Positions 41,634 through 50,428 of a stretch of 64,000 nt of DNA are shown here, one piece after another. The stretch covers positions 3,224,001-3,288,000 of the forward strand of contig CP073750.1 in NCBI GenBank assembly GCA_024398135.1, given 5' to 3'. The stretch is from a bacterium SCSIO 12643. GTDB taxonomy: Bacteria > Bacteroidota > Bacteroidia > Flavobacteriales_G > Salibacteraceae. Positions within the stretch are counted from its first letter, which is position 1. Each line of letters opens with the position of its first letter. The notes beneath the pieces were generated by a model that made no database searches, had not been told where the DNA came from, and worked only from the letters and a program-made list of their open reading frames with translations. Position numbers and translations under genes: made by a program.

Positions 41634-44537
41634 TTATTCGGCAATCCCATTTATAAAGGTTTCTACAAAATCGGTTATTCGATTAAGTATTCTATTACCT
41701 AATTTTTTCCGTTGTAATAAGCTTGGTTTTTCACCTTCAAGGAGTTCTAAAACTTCATCTCTTAGTGGTGTTTTTTCTGCAAACAGATAGTCCTCAATTA
41801 GCTTTTCGGTTTTTTCGGAAGATAGCTTTTCTTCTTCTACCAATTTGTCAAATGCCTTTTGTTGTTCTTTACTCCAGTATTTATCAAACTCAGGTACTAC
41901 TTCTTCAGAATCAGCTATTACTGGTAAATTTTCTTCAATAAATTTTTCTATCAACTCACGTTTACTTCGAAGTGTTGTTTCGGTATTAAGTAAATTAAAT
42001 ATTTCTTTCTCTGCTTTGCTTGTATCTTTTTGTGTGTCAGCTTTGAGTTTAATTAAAAGTTGGATAATGTAAGTGACATTAATTTCATCACGGTGAATCA
42101 ACTCTAATTCAAAATCAACATCTTCTAAGATAGAGACTTTTTCTTTTTGGTTATTACTTTTTACTTTGTCGTATAAATCGAGGTATTTGCTTTTATAATC
42201 TTCAAATTCTTGTTCTGACATTTGTAAGCTTTCCCAGTTAAAGTCAGAAAAAGCTGAAAGAATATTTTTAATGCGCATCAAATCACGAAATGCCTTAATA
42301 AAATTTAATTCGTCTTCTTCAGTTACTAAATCATTTACACTGTCAACTGTAGGAGCATAATTTTTTAATTGTTCAAAAGCTTCATCAAATTTAGACGCGT
42401 ATTCTTCATAAGGTTGCATTACAATTACTTCAATAGCTTCTTTATTGCTAAAGAGAGTAATTGCTTCATCTGTTCTATTTTTTAGATTTCTAAATGCTAC
42501 GATATTTCCTTGTGATTTTTGTTCATTCAAGATTCTATTTGTTCTTGAATAAGCTTGTATGAGGCCGTGGTATTGAAGATTCTTATCTACGTAAAGTGTG
42601 TTCAATGTTTTACTGTCAAAACCAGTAAGGAACATATTAACGACTAATAAGATGTCAATTTTACGCTCTTTTACTTTTTTGGAAATATCATTGTAATAGT
42701 TGTAAAAATCTTGACTATCCTTAGTACTATATTTTACACCGAAGAGTTGATTGTAATCTTCAATGTATTCGTCTAGCTTTTCTCGGGTATGTTTGCTTTT
42801 TTGATATTGCGCACTGTCTTCTGCTACGACATTAAAATCGAAACTGTCAAAGTCTTGTTCAAAGTTGATAAACCCGTTTGCATCTTTGTCAGATTCATTA
42901 GCTCCATAGCTGAAAATGGTCGCAATTTTTAAATTATGTTCACCTGCCTCTTTTTTTCTTTTAAGTATGTCATAGTACTTAATTAGAGTAGGGACACTAT
43001 TAACACAAAACATAGCTGTAAACTCTTTATTGTGTGTTTTACGATTGTGATTAGCAATGATATAATTGGTTATTTTTTCCAACCGTTTTTCATCTTCCAT
43101 CAATTCTTTAGTGTCAATGTCTTCAACTTCAATGTCTATTTCTGTTACAGAATCTTTCTTTTTATATCTGCCAACATATTCAACTGAGAATTTTAAAACG
43201 TTTTCATCTTTAATCGCATCAGTAATTACATACTTATGCAAACATTCATCAAACAGGTCTTTAGTTGTTCTGGCTATAGCTTCACTTTTGTTCGCATTTT
43301 CTTTTAATATTGGTGTTCCTGTAAAACCAAACATCTGATTGTTGCTAAAGAATTCCTTTATGCGCTTGTGCGTATCACCAAATTGGCTTCTATGGCATTC
43401 ATCAAAAATGAAAACAATTCTTTTGTCTTTCAAGTCAGCCATTTTCGCCTCATACTTTAATTTGGTGATAGCTGTATTTAGTTTTTGAATGGTGGTAACA
43501 ATCAGCTTGGAATTTTTAGATACACCTTTTTTGTCTTTATAAGTTCCAGTGAATTGTTGAACTAGGTTTTTAGTATTATCTGTTCCGTCAATGCAACCTT
43601 CACTAAAGCTATTAAATTCTTTAGTAGTTTGATAATCTAAATCTTTTCTATCCACTACAAACACCACTTTATGAACTTCTGGAAGTTTCATAATTACCTG
43701 ACTTGCTTTAAAACTGGTTAGGGTTTTTCCTGAACCTGTGGTATGCCAGATATATCCGTTTTTGGTGGAGTTCTTTACGCGATCAATAATAGCTTCTACT
43801 GCATAATATTGGTACGGACGCAAAACCATAGGGATTTTTTGTGCCTCATTCAGTACAATGTATTTACATATCATTTTACTGAGATGGCATTTTTCTAAGA
43901 ACGAATCGGTAAATCCATTAAGTATATTTGTTTCTCTTTGGTTTTCCCTATCCGTCCAAAAGAAGGTTTGTTTGAAACTTTGACTTCTGTTGTTAGCGTA
44001 ATATTTAGTATTTCTACCGTTACTAACAATAAATAGTTGAACATATTGAAATAAGGCATTACCAGAACCAAAAGAATGTCTTTGATAACGATTAATTTGA
44101 TTGAATGCTTCTTTGAGCTCTAAACCACTCCGTTTGAGCTCTATTTGAACCAAAGGCAAACCATTAATCAAAAGTGTTACATCATAACGGTTTTTGTATT
44201 TACCTTCTTGGGTAATTTGATTTGTGACCTGATATTGATTTCGACACCAATATTCTGTGTTTAGAAATTCAAAGTAAAGGTTATCTCCATTGTCTCTAAC
44301 AATGTGTTGTTTTTCTCTAAGAATTTTACTTTTCTCAAATACAGTTCCTTTACTTAAGATATTAAGTACTTTTTCAAACTCAGATTGTGAGAAAGTTATA
44401 CTGTTGTGCTTTTCTAATTGTGACTTTAAATTGATGAGCAAATCTTTTTCACTATTAATTATAGCATATTCGTAACCCAATTTTTGTAACTGAGTTATTA
44501 ACTTTTCTTCTAGTATTTGTTCCGACTGTTTACTCAT
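41634..44537 (-). CDS. hsdR: Type I restriction endonuclease subunit R
   Basis: 967 residues. The N-terminal nuclease domain carries the LPLVQIELKRSGLELKEAFN motif of the PD-(D/E)xK type (QIELKRSG). The helicase motor has Walker A (WHTTGSGKTLTSFKASQ), the DECH box (IFDECHRSQFGDTHKRIKEF), the TGTPI motif III and QAYSRTNRI motif VI. It translocates and cuts DNA when the S subunit finds an unmodified site. The start overlaps the abortive-infection gene by 8 bp, and it is the last gene of the RM operon. Confidence 0.95.
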   Translation of the reverse strand: MSKQSEQILEEKLITQLQKLGYEYAIINSEKDLLINLKSQLEKHNSITFSQSEFEKVLNILSKGTVFEKSKILREKQHIVRDNGDNLYFEFLNTEYWCRNQYQVTNQITQEGKYKNRYDVTLLINGLPLVQIELKRSGLELKEAFNQINRYQRHSFGSGNALFQYVQLFIVSNGRNTKYYANNRSQSFKQTFFWTDRENQRETNILNGFTDSFLEKCHLSKMICKYIVLNEAQKIPMVLRPYQYYAVEAIIDRVKNSTKNGYIWHTTGSGKTLTSFKASQVIMKLPEVHKVVFVVDRKDLDYQTTKEFNSFSEGCIDGTDNTKNLVQQFTGTYKDKKGVSKNSKLIVTTIQKLNTAITKLKYEAKMADLKDKRIVFIFDECHRSQFGDTHKRIKEFFSNNQMFGFTGTPILKENANKSEAIARTTKDLFDECLHKYVITDAIKDENVLKFSVEYVGRYKKKDSVTEIDIEVEDIDTKELMEDEKRLEKITNYIIANHNRKTHNKEFTAMFCVNSVPTLIKYYDILKRKKEAGEHNLKIATIFSYGANESDKDANGFINFEQDFDSFDFNVVAEDSAQYQKSKHTREKLDEYIEDYNQLFGVKYSTKDSQDFYNYYNDISKKVKERKIDILLVVNMFLTGFDSKTLNTLYVDKNLQYHGLIQAYSRTNRILNEQKSQGNIVAFRNLKNRTDEAITLFSNKEAIEVIVMQPYEEYASKFDEAFEQLKNYAPTVDSVNDLVTEEDELNFIKAFRDLMRIKNILSAFSDFNWESLQMSEQEFEDYKSKYLDLYDKVKSNNQKEKVSILEDVDFELELIHRDEINVTYIIQLLIKLKADTQKDTSKAEKEIFNLLNTETTLRSKRELIEKFIEENLPVIADSEEVVPEFDKYWSKEQQKAFDKLVEEEKLSSEKTEKLIEDYLFAEKTPLRDEVLELLEGEKPSLLQRKKLGNRILNRITDFVETFINGIAE

Positions 44538-45177
44538 CTGTTTCGGTTTCTATTGATTCTCTTTCATCAATGAATTCTTGAAGCTTTAACTCGTAGGCCA
44601 CAAAATCTTGATTAAAAAGTGCTTTGCTATAGCTTAGATATTCCTCCAATGGGAATTTCATATCTAAATCCTCGTTAAATTCTGGATTATCTTCATATTC
44701 TAGTTCCTTGGTAATTGGGATTTTGGAAAAACTGTTTAATAGATATGAAGCAAAAGAATCACTCAAAGTCATGATAAAGGAAGAAAAATGTGGAGAACTT
44801 TGAATAGGCTTCGGTGTTAATCTTCCATGAGAAATGTCTCCTCTATCATTTCTTATATTACCAAGTTGTTCTAAGGATTTAATTAAACTTTTGGAAAAAT
44901 CAGATTCAAATTCAATATCTTCTTTTTCCAACAGTTCTACAGCTTTCGAAATGGCTCTTTTGTACTTAAAATTGTCAACAATATTGAAATTCAAACTTTG
45001 ATCAATGTTTAGGATTATAAACTTTCCAAGTCCTTCCATAAGGGATTTACAGCTCTCTATCGAGATGTCAGGATTAGATTCAACGTTTTCTTCTATTTTT
45101 TCAATAATGGTGTAGTAGTAATCAATATTGAGAAAATGAGGCTCCAGTCGTTTTAATATGTCCTTTGTTAATTTCAT
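44530..45177 (-). CDS. Abortive-infection family protein with HEPN-like RX4H motif (embedded in type I RM operon)
   Basis: 215 residues with no signal peptide. Residues ~40-145 look like the Abi_C (abortive infection C-terminal) domain: SCKSLMEGLGKFII, a helical middle, LGNIRNDRGDISHGR (RN at 109-110, and R112-x4-H117). The RxxxxH pattern and preceding glycine-rich turn fit HEPN ribonucleases, so a role cutting RNA or binding nucleotides during infection is plausible. It is placed between hsdS (4 bp upstream) and hsdR (8-bp overlap), so it is encoded as part of the RM unit. Whether it is toxic is unknown. Confidence 0.8.
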   Translation of the reverse strand: MKLTKDILKRLEPHFLNIDYYYTIIEKIEENVESNPDISIESCKSLMEGLGKFIILNIDQSLNFNIVDNFKYKRAISKAVELLEKEDIEFESDFSKSLIKSLEQLGNIRNDRGDISHGRLTPKPIQSSPHFSSFIMTLSDSFASYLLNSFSKIPITKELEYEDNPEFNEDLDMKFPLEEYLSYSKALFNQDFVAYELKLQEFIDERESIETETDE

Positions 45178-45180
45178 ATT

Positions 45181-46389
45181 TTAGCAAAACATTTTTTGGA
45201 GTAATCCTTTTTTCCATTCTACTGTTTCCTGCAGCTGCTTATCTACAGCTCCTATCTTTTTATCAATAGTTGAAAGGAAGTTGGCAATTTTTATTTGTTC
45301 ATCTTTGTGGGGAAAGGGAAGTAGAATTTCTGAGAAATACTTGTAGCTAACCATCTTACCATCCCTTATGCCTTCAAGTTTCCTGTTTAATTCTTTTACG
45401 TAGCTTTCAGTTTTTAGATAATGTTTGTAGAATTGATCATCAATATCGACAAAAGGTCTCAAAACAATGTACGCTGGACTACATATGCCTTTGTAGTTAG
45501 AATACTCTATTCCTCCTTGAAAGGATCTCAAACTAATAATGAAATCACCTTTTTGAACAACTTTATAAGTACTAACACTTTTCTCGGATACTGAAATTTT
45601 ATAATTGATTAACTCTCTAGGAATGGCTCCATGTTCTTGAGTTATTGCAAGAATTGGTAAGTCTGAGTTGTGATCCTTGTCAGATATGCTTTTAAAGACC
45701 TTATTCCCATTTTTATAATTCCATTTTGGAAATTCTTTTCCTTTATCATTTTTGAATCTAATTTTTTGAGAAAACAATTTTTGAGCAACTCCTCTTTTGT
45801 ATTCTTCCAGTAGCTCTTTTTTATTCGAAAGGGAATTGATTTTGCAATCAATAACAGAAAAGAATGATGTGATTTTTTGTTGTTCTTTTGAGCTAGATGG
45901 AATATAGATTTTACCTTTTAAAAGGTCATCTGGGTCAACTGTTATGTATCGGTCGCCTACTAATACGTATTTCTTTAAAAAGTTGTTTGCTCGATTTTGA
46001 TGACTGAAATAGCAATCTAGATATGAGGGAAGAACCTTGTTTGATACCTTGAAAGTAAAATAGAGAGTTGAGAGCAATCCATCCCTTACTTTATTTGCCT
46101 TAAAAACTCCATATGGAAAATTAGAACTGATACTTTTTCCAAAAACAAAATCATTGAGTCTTGTCTTAATATAGTTTTTATGATTTACTTTATCATAAGT
46201 GTCATCTAGTAGTTCTTTTCTATCTACAATTCCATAACGAGTTGAAAGAGACAAAATATCATCAATACTAAATTCTTCGTCTCTATTATTTTCAGAAACT
46301 CTGGACATTAATTTTGATAACTGATACTTTTTATAATTGTCGGAGAATTCAAACCTAATGGCTGGAGCTATGTGTTCATTTTTACTCAT
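45181..46389 (-). CDS. hsdS: Type I restriction-modification specificity subunit S
   Basis: 402 residues with the two-halves plan of HsdS. Target recognition domain 1 lies around residues 15-165, the first conserved helical spacer includes SKEQQKITSFFSVIDCKINS and LLEEYKRGVAQKLFS, then domain 2 (~210-355) and a second spacer (KDEQIKIANFLSTIDKKIGA, EWKKGLLQKMF). The two domains define two half-sites in DNA. No second hsdS or inversion cassette is visible. Start overlaps hsdM by 8 bp. Confidence 0.93.
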   Translation of the reverse strand: MSKNEHIAPAIRFEFSDNYKKYQLSKLMSRVSENNRDEEFSIDDILSLSTRYGIVDRKELLDDTYDKVNHKNYIKTRLNDFVFGKSISSNFPYGVFKANKVRDGLLSTLYFTFKVSNKVLPSYLDCYFSHQNRANNFLKKYVLVGDRYITVDPDDLLKGKIYIPSSSKEQQKITSFFSVIDCKINSLSNKKELLEEYKRGVAQKLFSQKIRFKNDKGKEFPKWNYKNGNKVFKSISDKDHNSDLPILAITQEHGAIPRELINYKISVSEKSVSTYKVVQKGDFIISLRSFQGGIEYSNYKGICSPAYIVLRPFVDIDDQFYKHYLKTESYVKELNRKLEGIRDGKMVSYKYFSEILLPFPHKDEQIKIANFLSTIDKKIGAVDKQLQETVEWKKGLLQKMFC

Positions 46390-47983
46390 GCTTGAATGGT
46401 GTTGCTATTTTCAGTTCTACACAGAATTCTTCAATTTTTTGATCTAGATTAATCATTAATTCTTCCTCTTTGACAATCAGTTCCGCAACTTCATCAATAT
46501 TAATATCGATTTCTTCTTCATAAGTATCTACGTAACGAGGTATGTTCAAATTGTACTGATTCTTTTCAACTTCTTTTAGAGAAGCTTTGATGCTAAATTT
46601 GTCTTGCTCCTTTCTACTTTGGAAGGCATCAACAATTTTATTGATATGTTCCTCCTTTAATACATTCTGCCCTTTACCTTTTTCAAACTCATTGCTTGCA
46701 TCAATGAACAGGATGTCATCTGGATTTTCTCTACATTTTTTGAACACCAAAACACACGTTGGAATACCTGTGCCATAAAAAATGTTGCCTGGTAAACCGA
46801 TTACAGCATCTAAGTAATTTTTGTTTTCTATTAGGTAGGTTCGAATGTGTTGTTCAGCTCCTCCTCTAAATAAGACACCATGAGGAAGTACAATTGCCAT
46901 AGTCCCATTCTCAGCCAAATGATGAATCATGTGTTGAACAAAGGCGAAATCTGCTTTACTACTTGGAGCTAGTTTGCCATATTGGCTAAAACGATCATCA
47001 CTCGTAAACAATGGGTTAGCACTCCATTTTGCAGAGAATGGAGGATTAGCTACAATGGCTTCAAATTCCATGTCAATATGCTGTGGTCTCTCCAAGGTGT
47101 CTTCTTGTTTAATGTCAAACTCACGATAATGCACACCGTGCAAAATCATATTCATTCGTGCTAAGTTATATGTGGTACGGTTCATTTCTTGTCCGTAAAA
47201 ATCTCCTACATCATCTACTTCTTTTGCCACACGAAGGAGTAATGATCCCGAGCCACAAGTTGGATCATACACAGATTTAAGTTTCTGTTTACCTGTTGTT
47301 ACAATCTTTGCCAAAATCATAGAAACTTCCTGTGGTGTATAAAATTCACCTGCCTTTTTACCAGCATTACTTGCAAATTGTCCAATCAAATACTCATAGG
47401 CATCTCCTAGTACATCTAGTTCAGTATGTTCTAATTTGAAATCAATTTTATCAAGATGAGTTAAAACTTTGGCAATAATGGTATTTCGAGCTTCAGGAGT
47501 TTTGCCTAGTTTGGTACTGTTTAAGTCCATGTCCTCAAAGAGATTGTCAAAATCTTCTTCACTATCAGTACCCATAGTACTCAATTGAATATTGAGTAAT
47601 ATTTTTTGAACATCTTCTAATATGAAGCCTGTTTTTTCTTCATCAAAATGATCGTCTTCATTGTTTTCTCCTTTACCTCTTACAGCTACTTCAGAAAACA
47701 ATTCTTCAGGTTTTAAGAAGTAACCTAGCTGTTCTAATGCTTCTTCTTTGATGGCTTTCAAATATTCATCAAAGTCAGGCATTGAAGGGTTTATCTGTCG
47801 AAATTTTATTTTGTCTTGTTTCAAGATTTCGTTGGCGAAAATTTCCATCTTTTCACTCAGATACTTGTAGAAAATGAATCCTAATATGTAATCACGGAAT
47901 TCATCCGCATTCATTTTACCTCTTAACGTATCAGCAATATTCCAAAGTTGCTGTTTCAATATTTTCTTATGGTCTTCAGACAT
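46382..47983 (-). CDS. hsdM: Type I restriction-modification DNA adenine methyltransferase subunit M
   Basis: 533 residues from the ATG at 47983 (the frame extends to a TTG at 48010, but MSEDHKKILKQQLWNIADTL is the family start). N-terminal helical region, then the SAM-binding motif I VYDPTCGSGSLLLRVAKEV and the catalytic motif IV VANPPFSAKW, with GKKAGEFYTPQEVSMILAKI between. It methylates adenine in the target site. Follows the XRE regulator gene at 30 bp. Confidence 0.95.
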   Translation of the reverse strand: MSEDHKKILKQQLWNIADTLRGKMNADEFRDYILGFIFYKYLSEKMEIFANEILKQDKIKFRQINPSMPDFDEYLKAIKEEALEQLGYFLKPEELFSEVAVRGKGENNEDDHFDEEKTGFILEDVQKILLNIQLSTMGTDSEEDFDNLFEDMDLNSTKLGKTPEARNTIIAKVLTHLDKIDFKLEHTELDVLGDAYEYLIGQFASNAGKKAGEFYTPQEVSMILAKIVTTGKQKLKSVYDPTCGSGSLLLRVAKEVDDVGDFYGQEMNRTTYNLARMNMILHGVHYREFDIKQEDTLERPQHIDMEFEAIVANPPFSAKWSANPLFTSDDRFSQYGKLAPSSKADFAFVQHMIHHLAENGTMAIVLPHGVLFRGGAEQHIRTYLIENKNYLDAVIGLPGNIFYGTGIPTCVLVFKKCRENPDDILFIDASNEFEKGKGQNVLKEEHINKIVDAFQSRKEQDKFSIKASLKEVEKNQYNLNIPRYVDTYEEEIDINIDEVAELIVKEEELMINLDQKIEEFCVELKIATPFKHE

Positions 47984-48013
47984 TATTTGTTTTCTTTTTA
48001 CTAATTCCAAATA

Positions 48014-48223
48014 CTAATTTCTTGTTGATACTAGTAATTCTCTTACGTCTATGTCTAACACTTTGGCTATGTGAAATAGGGTTTCAACCCTTGGTTGCAT
48101 TTCATTTCTACACCATTTGGAAACAGTTGTTCTGTTCATTTCCAGTTGGTCAGCAAGCCAATTATTTGTTTTCCCTTGTTCCGCTAAAACTGCTTTTATC
48201 CTGTTATAAACTTCTTTATCCAT
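48014..48223 (-). CDS. XRE-family helix-turn-helix regulator of the RM operon
   Basis: 69 residues, basically one Cro/C1-type helix-turn-helix: IKAVLAEQGKTNNWLADQL, then EMNRTTVSKWCRNEMQPR and VETLFHIAKVLDIDVRELL. Small regulators of this type head type I RM operons and probably time methylase and nuclease expression. Promoter at 48247-48254 with a possible operator (48243-48261). Confidence 0.9.
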   Translation of the reverse strand: MDKEVYNRIKAVLAEQGKTNNWLADQLEMNRTTVSKWCRNEMQPRVETLFHIAKVLDIDVRELLVSTRN

Positions 48224-48242
48224 GATAAATTTTTATTGTTCA

Positions 48243-48261
48243 AAGTCAAATGTAGCGACTT
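48243..48261 (-). promoter_or_regulatory. RM operon promoter with possible XRE operator
   Basis: Minus-strand TACATTTG (48254-48247) is a perfect -7 element 23 bp before the XRE start. It is enclosed by the 5-bp inverted repeat AAGTC (48243-48247) / GACTT (48257-48261). No TTTG occurs 19 nt upstream. Overlap of dyad and -7 element would suit an autorepressor. Confidence 0.45.
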
Positions 48262-48391
48262 CTTTTGAGATGTTTTTAGCATTATTATATGCTTTATAGT
48301 GTTCAATTGAATGTTTTAAATATCTTTGTTTTGCTTTTAAAGCATAAATTGAACCAATTAAAGTTTTTTTTGAATATTTAAAAATATCATT

Positions 48392-48610
48392 ATGAGTCGC
48401 AGATACACCAAAGCGCATTTAGAGGAGGTAGTGAACATGCAGTTTGAAAATTTAAATGCCATCCATGATTTAATCAGTATCATGAAACATCAAAACGAAC
48501 TGGTAAAAAGTGCCAATAAGAAATTGAGAGATGAAATCTCAGATTTTAAAAAGCAGTTGTATCCCAAGATGGAGAGAAGGAAGAAAGATGAGCGGGAGAG
48601 TAATGAGTGA
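48392..48610 (+). CDS. Small coiled-coil hypothetical protein
   Basis: 72 residues, helical, with a predicted coiled coil (HLEEVVNMQFENLNAIHDLI, then heptads around KHQNELVKSANKKLRDEISD). Divergent from the RM operon. Its last residues (RESNE) and stop are formed by the start of a compound REP unit. Function unknown; it might be a structural partner in a defence locus, but that is speculation. Confidence 0.55.
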   Translation: MSRRYTKAHLEEVVNMQFENLNAIHDLISIMKHQNELVKSANKKLRDEISDFKKQLYPKMERRKKDERESNE

Positions 48611-48786
48611 TGAGGGCACTTCGACTCCGCTCAGTGTCCCTCTTCGGCTCCCTTCGACTCCGCTCAGGGCACCGTGCTCAGGGTTCGGTATACAATTCAA
48701 CAAGCGCAGTGCTGGTCGCTCAGTGTTCTCAGTAAGAAGATCATTGAAGTATGAAAAAGGTTGCTGAGCGGAGTCGAAGTAACCTT
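48599..48786. repeat. Compound REP-like unit A
   Basis: Starts with AGTAATGAGTGATGAGGG, then two REP copies in one orientation (48614-48640 and 48651-48669), a spacer sharing CAGGGTTCGGTATACAATTC with unit B, and a third copy inverted (48759-48784, GGTT...AACC arms). Unit B at 50255-50413 has the same order. Apparent ORFs here are artefacts. Confidence 0.75.
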
Positions 48787-48845
48787 ATAAATAGTTTATT
48801 GAACGCTTGGGCCTCGCACGGGTTACTCTGCAAGTTTGGATTAGT

Positions 48846-50231
48846 TTACTCGGACACTGAGCGGAGTCGAAGTGTCACTTTTTTAAACTCTTTTAATATT
48901 CTTTCTTGTTCGGCTTTGAGGTATTCTTGAGCAAAAGGAGCGCCACAGTCCTGGTTATAGAGCTGGCGAACGAGTTGGCCGTTGATGAAATAATTCCGGT
49001 GTTCGTGAATATCCGATTTATCGAAATCAAAAACTTGATCGTCATGGTTTTCAATCATAGATGCAGAATCATAAAAGAGCGGACGGTTGTAGATGATTTC
49101 TTTTTCGAAAGCAAATGAAAGTTGACCATCCAGTAAATAATACTCGGTTAAATCTTGACGGGTTTCTCCAAAATGACGTACCAATACTTTTTCTAGAGTT
49201 CCATTTAGGTAGAAAAAATTAGCATGCCCGCCTTCGGTAGATTCCCATATTTCGATCGTATCAATACGATCCCATTTTTCAATGGAGTTGATCCGTTTAA
49301 AATTATCGCGGATAGGTTGCAGTTCTTTGGTGAGGTATTCCTTGAAATCTTCATCAGTCATGTTTTTGGATGCGTGAAGCAATCCGGTCACTTCGGCTCC
49401 GCTCAGCGTCCTGCGAAATTGATCATTTGGAATATACTCCGTATATGCATTGGAATTGATCTCATCTTGATCGAGATAGAAACTATCTATAGAAATGGTT
49501 TTGGGTTGATCTCTTAAAATAGAATCCATTAAGGTGGATCTGGGCATTTGATAAATGGTGCGTGTATCTATATAATGCGATTGAATACGATCAGCACAAA
49601 GGTCTTCATATACTTTTTGATAGGCCTTTTGAACTTCGGTGCCATTAAACGGGATATAAGGATAATATCTTTGAGGGGTAAAGTAATAAGCGGTCAACAG
49701 GTTTTTGTTGTTGGTACAAGTCTCATGAAAGAATTGTTTATCCAGTCGCAAATCATTCCCTTGTGGGTCCAAGGTATGGATTCTATATCCCGGCAGATCT
49801 TCAATTAAGGTGGACGTAACCAGAAAACCACTTTCGGGCATGACGAATTTCTTTTTCCAAAGAATAGACATCGGTAGGGGTGGTGCATCTTTGATTCCAA
49901 ATACGATGATGGCTTCTTGTTGGGTACCTTCAGGAAAAATGATGGTGGTTTCCCCTTGATATCTGAGGTAGCTTAGTCCATAAATCATTAGTACTAAAAA
50001 AACGATACTGATCTGTCCCGTCCAATATTGCGTTGGAGCATGTCTTTTTCGCGCGATAAAAAAATCAACTATATATAAAGTGATCCCACCCAATAGTGTT
50101 CCTGCAATCAAAGGAATATTCCCTTCGGTCCACATAATGGCTACAGTCAGGATAAGACTTCCCCAGAGAATCATCAATGCTGCCAATGTTTTTATAGGAG
50201 AACCCAGAATTCTATGAAGGAATGAAGACAT
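48846..50231 (-). CDS. Membrane protein of unknown function with REP-derived coding segments
   Basis: 461 residues. Three transmembrane segments lie in the first ~90 residues (ALMILWGSLILTVAIMW, IPLIAGTLLGGITLYIVDFF, IVFLVLMIYGLSYL); the remaining ~370 residues face one side and contain no recognised domain. One REP copy (49387-49411) is inside the frame and codes for TLSGAEVTG in that place; a second (48853-48876) codes for the last residues TLRLRSVSE and provides the stop. Two compound REP units flank the gene. Possibly a periplasmic/outer-surface sensor; unknown. Confidence 0.7.
   Translation of the reverse strand: MSSFLHRILGSPIKTLAALMILWGSLILTVAIMWTEGNIPLIAGTLLGGITLYIVDFFIARKRHAPTQYWTGQISIVFLVLMIYGLSYLRYQGETTIIFPEGTQQEAIIVFGIKDAPPLPMSILWKKKFVMPESGFLVTSTLIEDLPGYRIHTLDPQGNDLRLDKQFFHETCTNNKNLLTAYYFTPQRYYPYIPFNGTEVQKAYQKVYEDLCADRIQSHYIDTRTIYQMPRSTLMDSILRDQPKTISIDSFYLDQDEINSNAYTEYIPNDQFRRTLSGAEVTGLLHASKNMTDEDFKEYLTKELQPIRDNFKRINSIEKWDRIDTIEIWESTEGGHANFFYLNGTLEKVLVRHFGETRQDLTEYYLLDGQLSFAFEKEIIYNRPLFYDSASMIENHDDQVFDFDKSDIHEHRNYFINGQLVRQLYNQDCGAPFAQEYLKAEQERILKEFKKVTLRLRSVSE
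48853..48876. repeat. REP-like element forming the 3' end of the membrane protein gene
   Basis: Core CTGAGCGGAGTCGAAG with arms GACA and TGTC that are complementary (5-bp stem GACAC/GTGTC). It lies across the final codons of the minus-strand gene. Confidence 0.75.
49387..49411. repeat. REP-like element inside a coding sequence
   Basis: CTTCGGCTCCGCTCAG (one base different from the core on the reverse strand) with GTCA on one side and CGTCC on the other. It is in frame with the surrounding gene and keeps it open, unlike the intergenic copies. Confidence 0.7.
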
Positions 50232-50254
50232 GTGTCAAATTTAATGTTAAATGG

Positions 50255-50413
50255 GTAATGAGTAATGAGGGGACTTCGACTTACTTCGACACCCTTCGAC
50301 TCCGCTCAGGGTTCGATATACAATTCAGCAAACTCGATAGAAGTCGCACAGTGTCCTATATGCTAAGATTATTGAAGTATAAAATGGTTGCTGAGCGGAG
50401 TCGAAGTAACCTT
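50255..50413. repeat. Compound REP-like unit B
   Basis: Begins GTAATGAGTAATGAGGGG, contains a partial copy and a full copy (50291-50311), the shared spacer GGGTTCGATATACAATTCA, and an inverted copy with GGTT/AACC arms (50386-50411). Order and inner spacer match unit A at 48599-48786, so A and B are diverged copies of one element. Confidence 0.75.
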
Positions 50414-50428
50414 TTTGATGAGTTAAAT

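Noticed and set aside
45181-46389. Phase-variable hsdS cassette
   Set aside because: Only one full hsdS and no inverted partial copies of its recognition domains are visible in the window.
48233-48418. A 61-residue minus-strand ORF between the RM operon and the small coiled-coil gene
   Set aside because: It covers the RM promoter and the start of the plus-strand gene and resembles no family.
48531-48767. A 78-residue plus-strand ORF
   Set aside because: Made of compound REP unit A sequence, out of frame with the 72-residue gene.
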